Assembly: GCF_000425225.1 (NCBI RefSeq)
Contig: NZ_AULJ01000013.1
Span: 107,707-171,706 of the forward strand
DNA from: Pontibacillus marinus BH030004 = DSM 16465
GTDB lineage: Bacteria; Bacillota; Bacilli; Bacillales; BH030062
Length of the DNA: 64,000 bases
Direction of reading: 5' to 3'
Part shown: piece by piece, positions 59,605-64,000 of the stretch
Layout of the letters: the number at the start of each line of letters is the position of its first letter
How positions within the stretch are numbered: the first letter of the stretch is position 1
The notes under the pieces: model-generated
Database searches by the model: none
Told to the model about the DNA's origin: nothing
Seen by the model: only the letters and a program-made list of their open reading frames with translations
Program-made: the position numbers and the translations under genes

Positions 59605-60699
59605 ATGAGTGAACTAATTCAACCTTTAATCCAACAAGAAAATGAACTTAATTGGTTTTCAAAAGATACATATTTGTTGATTGTTCAACAAGGGTTTCGG
59701 AATGTAGATTGGTCGCGAGCTTCAGATGAATTATTGTTGTACTTGTTCTTGCACGATGAACCTTCCATTGGTACGAAACGAAAACAATCTACACTGAAGG
59801 AATACTTTCGTGAAGTGAATCAATTTTTCTCTTACATCCATCAGTGGTATGAATCTGTACGTGAGATTCACCCTGAACTAGTGACACAATATCAATTAGA
59901 CTTAGAGCAAAGAGGATATAAATCAACTACATTACGGCGAAAAAGTACAGTCGTTCAGCAGTTCTTACAATTTTTATATAAATATGAGATGGTCGAACAA
60001 GATTTAACGAAAAGCATGAAGCGGATCTCCCTCCAAAAGGATCAGCTTGTAAATCGAGATTTCTATGAGGAAGAAGTTCAAGCTTTGCTAGAGTATTTTA
60101 AAAAGAATGACTGGTACATGTACACGCTTTTATTTACTCTCGTTTCTACGGGGTTAAGAATTCAAGAATTATGTTCAGCAAAATGGTCCTCGATCACCTA
60201 TCAACCAGAAGCAAACTTGTATTTTGTTTCTGTAGTTGGAAAACGAGATAAATTGCGAGAGGTACCGCTCTTTAATGAAGTGTTAGAGGTTTTACAAGAA
60301 TTCCGAATGCGACGTGGGTTTTCTGGTGAATTAAATGGTCAAAACACTCCACTCTTTCCTAAACCTAATGGGGATCACTACAACTTCAAATATTTAAGTA
60401 ATGAGTTCACGAAACAAATTGAAAACCTCCAGGAACAATTTCCTTTCATTAAAAGGCGTATTGAAATGGAGAAGCAATTTGCTGAGAGTGGCAAGTCTGT
60501 CAGATTTCGAATAACCCCTCATACATGCCGCCACTATACAGCTGCTTATTACTTATCTAAAGGTGCGGACTTGAAAGCTATACAAGACTTACTAGATCAC
60601 GAATCTTCTGTAACAACAGATCAGTACTTACGTCGTACACGTAAGTTTAGTGAACATGCGGCTGTTAAAATCGGAGGTTCTTTTATGAACGCTCAGTAA
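59605..60699 (+). CDS. Tyrosine site-specific recombinase, XerS/XerD-like
   Basis: 364 aa. An N-terminal core-binding SAM-like domain (KQSTLKEYFREVNQFFSYI) precedes the catalytic domain with Arg (STGLRIQELC), Lys (VGKRDKLREVPLF), His-x-x-Arg (TPHTCRHYTAAY), His (LLDHESS) and nucleophile Tyr (TTDQYLR). All catalytic residues are present. The length is close to XerS (about 356 aa) but longer than XerC/D. No att sites, prophage or transposon genes were seen nearby, so it may be a chromosomal recombinase or a remnant. ATG 59605 with AAAGGAG. Confidence 0.85.
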   Translation: MSELIQPLIQQENELNWFSKDTYLLIVQQGFRNVDWSRASDELLLYLFLHDEPSIGTKRKQSTLKEYFREVNQFFSYIHQWYESVREIHPELVTQYQLDLEQRGYKSTTLRRKSTVVQQFLQFLYKYEMVEQDLTKSMKRISLQKDQLVNRDFYEEEVQALLEYFKKNDWYMYTLLFTLVSTGLRIQELCSAKWSSITYQPEANLYFVSVVGKRDKLREVPLFNEVLEVLQEFRMRRGFSGELNGQNTPLFPKPNGDHYNFKYLSNEFTKQIENLQEQFPFIKRRIEMEKQFAESGKSVRFRITPHTCRHYTAAYYLSKGADLKAIQDLLDHESSVTTDQYLRRTRKFSEHAAVKIGGSFMNAQ

Positions 60700-60708
60700 A
60701 AATAGACG

Positions 60709-60752
60709 CAAAAAGTCCCCCACCAAATTATCCACTATGGTGAGGGACTTTT
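60709..60752. terminator. Bidirectional terminator between recombinase and VWA genes
   Basis: AAAAGTCCC.CACCA pairs with TGGTG.GGGACTTTT across a 13-nt loop, with A and T tracts on the two sides. Confidence 0.85.
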
Positions 60753-60774
60753 AATTCCTATAGAAAATGATCGA

Positions 60775-62280
60775 TTATCTCCCTATAGCAATAGCATCTT
60801 TTACAAGCTCAACAAAAGCAAATTGCTCTTCATTTTGTGCAGATGATTGAGCAAGCTCTAATACCGATTCCAAGCTACTTTCTTTAGCCCAATAGCTTTC
60901 CCCCAATATTTCTGCAAATTCAGCAACGGATGCTAAAAACATTAAATTCTTCGATGGATTGACATCTTCAGAAATAGATAGCGGTTTTTGGACCTCTTCT
61001 ACTTCATGTTTATCTTCACTAAAATATCGTAAACTTATTTTCCCGAGCTCGTCTATACCCTCCTTTAATTTCACTTCATAAAGGGCAGTCACAGAATGAC
61101 CAGCTCCTACTTCTCCTCCATCAACCGAATCATCTTTAAAATCTTCATCTTTTACATCACGGTTCTCAAACCCTAGTAATCGATATCGGTCCACTTTCTT
61201 GGGGTCAAATTCAACTTGGATTTTTGCATCTTTAGCGATCGTTTGTAGCGTACCTGTTAGTTCCTCCATAAAAACTCTTCTTGCTTCGGAGAAACTATCA
61301 ATATATGCATAATTCCCATCACCATTATTGGCTAGCTGCTCCATTAATACATCATTATAATTTCCCATTCCAAAACCTAAAGTGCTTAATTTGATATCTT
61401 CTTGTGCGTATTCTTTAATTTCTTTCAATATTTCTTTATGTCCAGTTTTGCCAACATTAGCAACACCATCTGAAGCTAAAACCACGCGATTTATGGATCC
61501 TTCTGTAAAATATTCTCTCGCTAAACTATATCCTAAAGTGAGCCCTTCTTCTGCATTCGTAGAACCTTCAGGCTGTAGCTTCTCGATGGCACGAATAACT
61601 CTATTTTTTTCATCTATACTAGTCGGTTCTAATACTACGCGCCCCTGTGAGCCGTACGTAACAATTCCCACTTTATCTTGTGGCTGAAGTTCATCTACAA
61701 GCATTTTTAGGCTTTTCTTCACTAATCCTAAGCGGCTCTCACGATTCATGGAACCTGACACATCAATAACAAAGGTTAAATTTGCACTTTTTCGCTCCTC
61801 AACTTTTATTTCTTTTCCTTTCATACTTATACGTAATAAATGATAACCGTCACCAAAGGGAGACTTTACTCCGTCTACACCTATTGCAAAGGTATTATTT
61901 GTAGGTGCTTGTAAGTTTGACCCGAAATAATTAACAAACTCTTCAACTCGCACAGCCTCGTCTGGTGGAAGCTCTCCTCTTTTAATATAGTTTCGAGCCA
62001 CGGAATATGATCCAGTATCTACATCCATCGCAAAAGTGGATAACGTATCATCTTCTGTAGAAACAAATGGATTTGTACCATAATCTTCGAAGAACATGTT
62101 ATCATACTCCGCACCATTTGGAGGTGCAGGTCGACTTTGTTGTTCTTCCGACATTTTTGTTTCCATAGACTTGTTTTCTGAAGCTCCATCATAATTAGCC
62201 TCTTGATCACTGCTCCCACTACTACATGCAGCTAAGAACAGTAATAGAACCAAGAGGAATTGCAAAGCTGAGTTTCTCAT
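60775..62280 (-). CDS. VWA-domain lipoprotein, YfbK-like
   Basis: 501 aa. From ATG 62280 the signal ends in a lipobox LAAC (Cys about residue 19), then a linker rich in Ser, Glu and Asn. The N-terminal YfbK-type domain has DVDTGSYSVARNYI and GELPPDEAVRVEEFVNYF. The VWA domain has the MIDAS motif FVIDVSGSMNRES and GSTNAEEGLTLGY. A C-terminal DUF3520-like part ends with QSSAQNEEQFAFVELV. It binds a metal ion and probably a surface ligand; the function is unknown. The longer reading from 62355 lies ahead of the SD (AAGGGGG) and is rejected. Confidence 0.87.
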   Translation of the reverse strand: MRNSALQFLLVLLLFLAACSSGSSDQEANYDGASENKSMETKMSEEQQSRPAPPNGAEYDNMFFEDYGTNPFVSTEDDTLSTFAMDVDTGSYSVARNYIKRGELPPDEAVRVEEFVNYFGSNLQAPTNNTFAIGVDGVKSPFGDGYHLLRISMKGKEIKVEERKSANLTFVIDVSGSMNRESRLGLVKKSLKMLVDELQPQDKVGIVTYGSQGRVVLEPTSIDEKNRVIRAIEKLQPEGSTNAEEGLTLGYSLAREYFTEGSINRVVLASDGVANVGKTGHKEILKEIKEYAQEDIKLSTLGFGMGNYNDVLMEQLANNGDGNYAYIDSFSEARRVFMEELTGTLQTIAKDAKIQVEFDPKKVDRYRLLGFENRDVKDEDFKDDSVDGGEVGAGHSVTALYEVKLKEGIDELGKISLRYFSEDKHEVEEVQKPLSISEDVNPSKNLMFLASVAEFAEILGESYWAKESSLESVLELAQSSAQNEEQFAFVELVKDAIAIGR

Positions 62281-62458
62281 ACTAAAAGCCCCCTTTTCTA
62301 GATTGGACGAAAAGAGGGGTTGTTTTGTTACTGAAAACATGAAAATTTTTACCAAATATTTCAGGGATTTGTCTTTTTTTAATTTTAAATAAACAGAAAC
62401 TCAAACTCATGTTAGAATAAACTAAATAATTTTCACAATGCAATAAGGGGTGGAGGAA

Positions 62459-63079
62459 ATGAATGATTTCTTTACTTTTTTAGTCCTTTCGTTATTTGTT
62501 GTTATGAGCCCTGGTATTGATACCGCACTTATTACGAAAAGGACCATTTCAGACGGAAGAAAAGATGGGTATAAAATGGCTATAGGTATAACAACAGGCT
62601 CATTGGTCCATACGTTCGCTGCTGCTTTCGGACTTTCAGCAATTTTAATGCAATCTGCTCTGGCATTCGAGATTGTAAAATACGTTGGTGCAATCTACTT
62701 AATTTACCTAGGGTTATCCTCATTCATTTCTAGGCAAAAGAAAGATGCAAGTACTCAAGATTACATGAATTCTGAGGAGAAAACCTCAGCTCTTAAACAA
62801 GGGCTTTTCTCAAATGTACTCAATCCAAAGGTGGCCATGTTCTTCCTAACCTTTTTACCCCAATTTGTGAAATCAGGAGAAAACGCAACCCAACAACTCA
62901 TTACTATGGGTGTGATATACACACTTTTATCGATTACTTGGTTTTTTGTTTATGTCTTTTTCATTAACTATTTACGTGAATGGCTGATGTCTCCAAAAGT
63001 ACAAAGAATAATGGACAAAACGACTGGTCTTATTTTAATTGGATTTGGATTAAAGCTAGCCTTTGGTAAGCAACATTAA
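62459..63079 (+). CDS. LysE family amino-acid exporter
   Basis: 206 aa with about six membrane helices. It starts FFTFLVLSLFVVMSPGIDT, has GRKDGYKMAIGITTGSLVHTF (family motif in loop 1) and SNVLNPKVAMFFLTFLPQF, typical of the RhtB/LysE group. It exports amino acids such as threonine or homoserine, but the substrate is not predictable. ATG 62459; AGGGG lies eight bases upstream, and GTG 62450 is an alternative start. Single gene. Confidence 0.85.
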   Translation: MNDFFTFLVLSLFVVMSPGIDTALITKRTISDGRKDGYKMAIGITTGSLVHTFAAAFGLSAILMQSALAFEIVKYVGAIYLIYLGLSSFISRQKKDASTQDYMNSEEKTSALKQGLFSNVLNPKVAMFFLTFLPQFVKSGENATQQLITMGVIYTLLSITWFFVYVFFINYLREWLMSPKVQRIMDKTTGLILIGFGLKLAFGKQH

Positions 63080-63115
63080 TCTAATTTGTTCAGAACAATC
63101 ATACTGTTGGTGAGG

Positions 63116-63986
63116 TTATCTCTTCAATTCCTCTTTGAATCCATATATAGTGTTTTTTATAAAATCCGGTATATCATTTTCAGAAATATGAGCTAATTCA
63201 CTAAATGAATATCCTTGATCTAAAAGGAATTGAACGATTTCCCACCCAGCAAAATAAGCTTCTCTCGTTTGGTTTGTGGTTCCTGTTCCAAATGTAAATT
63301 TCCAAAGTACGTCTGATGAAGACTTATCTAAATAGGGTGAGATCCCTTCTATAATAAGTGTCTTTTTTTGTTTACATTCCTCAAACCAACCAGGTTGATG
63401 CTCAACATAATATGAATCGTTTTCACCTGGAATTATAGCTTTACTTACTTGAGTAGCTAAACCTTCTTCTAATAAAAGTGTGCCTAAACCCTTCTCCCAA
63501 TTAAGTGACAAATTTGCAGTTTTACTATGTACAATGTGGGTTAATTCATGGCAAAGGGTTTTGTCAAAATCAGTTTGAGTTTTCTCATTTTCTATTGGCA
63601 GACATAACGCTATTTCATCTTTTTTATAAGGAGCAACAAATGCATTATTTTCAAAAAAACCAAAAACCTACAAAATAAAAAACAGTAATTCTTATGGGTT
63701 CATTATAGGCTAATAATTGTTTAACTTTAGAAAGTGAGTACTGGATCCTTTCGTTATTTGGCTCCCATTGTTTTATATGATCAATGTGTTCATGATATTT
63801 TTCCCAAGATTGATGAAACATTCTCTTGGCTATTTCTTTTCCTTCATCTCCTGGAGGTATTGCTGCAAAGTTATAATGTTCTTTCCATAGTAACCACCGT
63901 TCTTTATGGTTTAAATCATTATTATTGGCAAGCTCATAAAACTCTAAAAAATCATTCACTTTATTATTAATCCTTATACTATCCAA
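63116..63986 (-). pseudogene. Frameshifted DUF2268-type zinc protease gene
   Basis: Two reading frames together make one protein. The upstream part (to 63651) has a helical region with NHKERWLLWKEHYNF and ends ITVFYFVGFWFF-stop. In the next frame the sequence continues FFENNAFVAPYKKDE, then CHELTHIVHSK, the HExxH-type zinc site, and runs to 63116 (WEKGLGTLLLEEGLATQ, QTREAYFAGWEIV). The break is at seven A (63653-63659) in the plus strand; one base fewer restores the frame. DUF2268 proteins are putative Zn proteases. The start may be TTG 63986 (GGAGG eight bases upstream) or GTG 63992. A sequencing error or a true mutation are both possible. Confidence 0.8.
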
Positions 63987-64000
63987 TTGCACATCCTCCA

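Noticed and set aside
1-64000. CRISPR arrays, rRNA or tRNA genes
   Set aside because: No regularly spaced repeats and no rRNA or tRNA-like sequence were seen on reading; a tRNAscan run would be the decisive check for tRNA.

Overview
The window is 64 kb of AT-rich chromosome from a member of the Bacillaceae (Bacillota). The evidence is the gene set and gene order: an argC-argJ-argB-argD-carA-carB-argF operon laid out as in Bacillus subtilis, plus homologues of YfhD, YqxD, YkpA, DynA, YocH, PepF and a DUF3900 protein. Translation signals are strong AGGAGG-type Shine-Dalgarno sites, with several TTG and GTG starts and many U-rich hairpin terminators. A salt-tolerant genus such as Pontibacillus or Halobacillus would fit, but the genus cannot be fixed from the sequence alone. 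No rRNA, tRNA, CRISPR array, insertion sequence or prophage was seen.

Layout. 1-1.0 kb: a lipoprotein cut by the window edge, divergent from a Cys-rich four-helix copper-binding protein. 1.1-4.5 kb: an operon with a polyprenyl-phosphate-type GT2, a polytopic DUF6020-like protein and two small DMT/SMR half-transporters, probably a lipid-linked sugar transfer system. 4.6-5.1 kb: a PCYCGC lipoprotein. 5.2-15.2 kb: the arginine operon on the minus strand, preceded by a consensus promoter, a candidate ArgR/AhrC box and an arginine-type T-box. 15.4-18.7 kb: flavohemoglobin, a Crp-family regulator and a two-P-loop ATPase. 18.7-27.9 kb: mixed housekeeping and hypothetical genes ending in an SLH-domain surface protein. 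28.0-36.0 kb: a homoprotocatechuate (4-hydroxyphenylacetate) meta-cleavage cluster with a divergent LysR regulator. 36.1-42.0 kb: uvsE, a PfpI-family protein, yfhD, a LysM-3D cell-wall enzyme with a WalR box, an MBL hydrolase and yhdT-panF. 42.2-46.2 kb: a multi-PAS histidine kinase and an ABC-F ATPase. 46.3-49.3 kb: a sulfur locus (TSUP exporter, DsrE-like protein, TusA, divergent FAD oxidoreductase) with four matching 14-bp palindromic operators. 49.4-64 kb: nitrilase-type hydrolase, pepF, a DUF4397 protein, a SurA-N lipoprotein, a dynamin-like protein, a deaminase, an unusual HTH protein, a tyrosine recombinase, a VWA lipoprotein, a LysE exporter and a frameshifted DUF2268 protease gene.

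The most unusual item is a pair of about 330-bp GC-richer intergenic elements (18745-19075 and 37792-38124). They carry no ORF, but they share invariant blocks joined by helices whose two arms change together between the copies. This points to a large conserved fold, probably a structured RNA or a foldback element, with a possible pseudoknot. Other points of interest are the apparent double control of the arg operon, a Crp-type site at about -41.5 of hmp next to a cysteine-free Crp/Fnr regulator, a homoprotocatechuate cluster with a DapA-type aldolase, split HpaG and no hpaC or hpaH, and the shared operator family in the sulfur locus.
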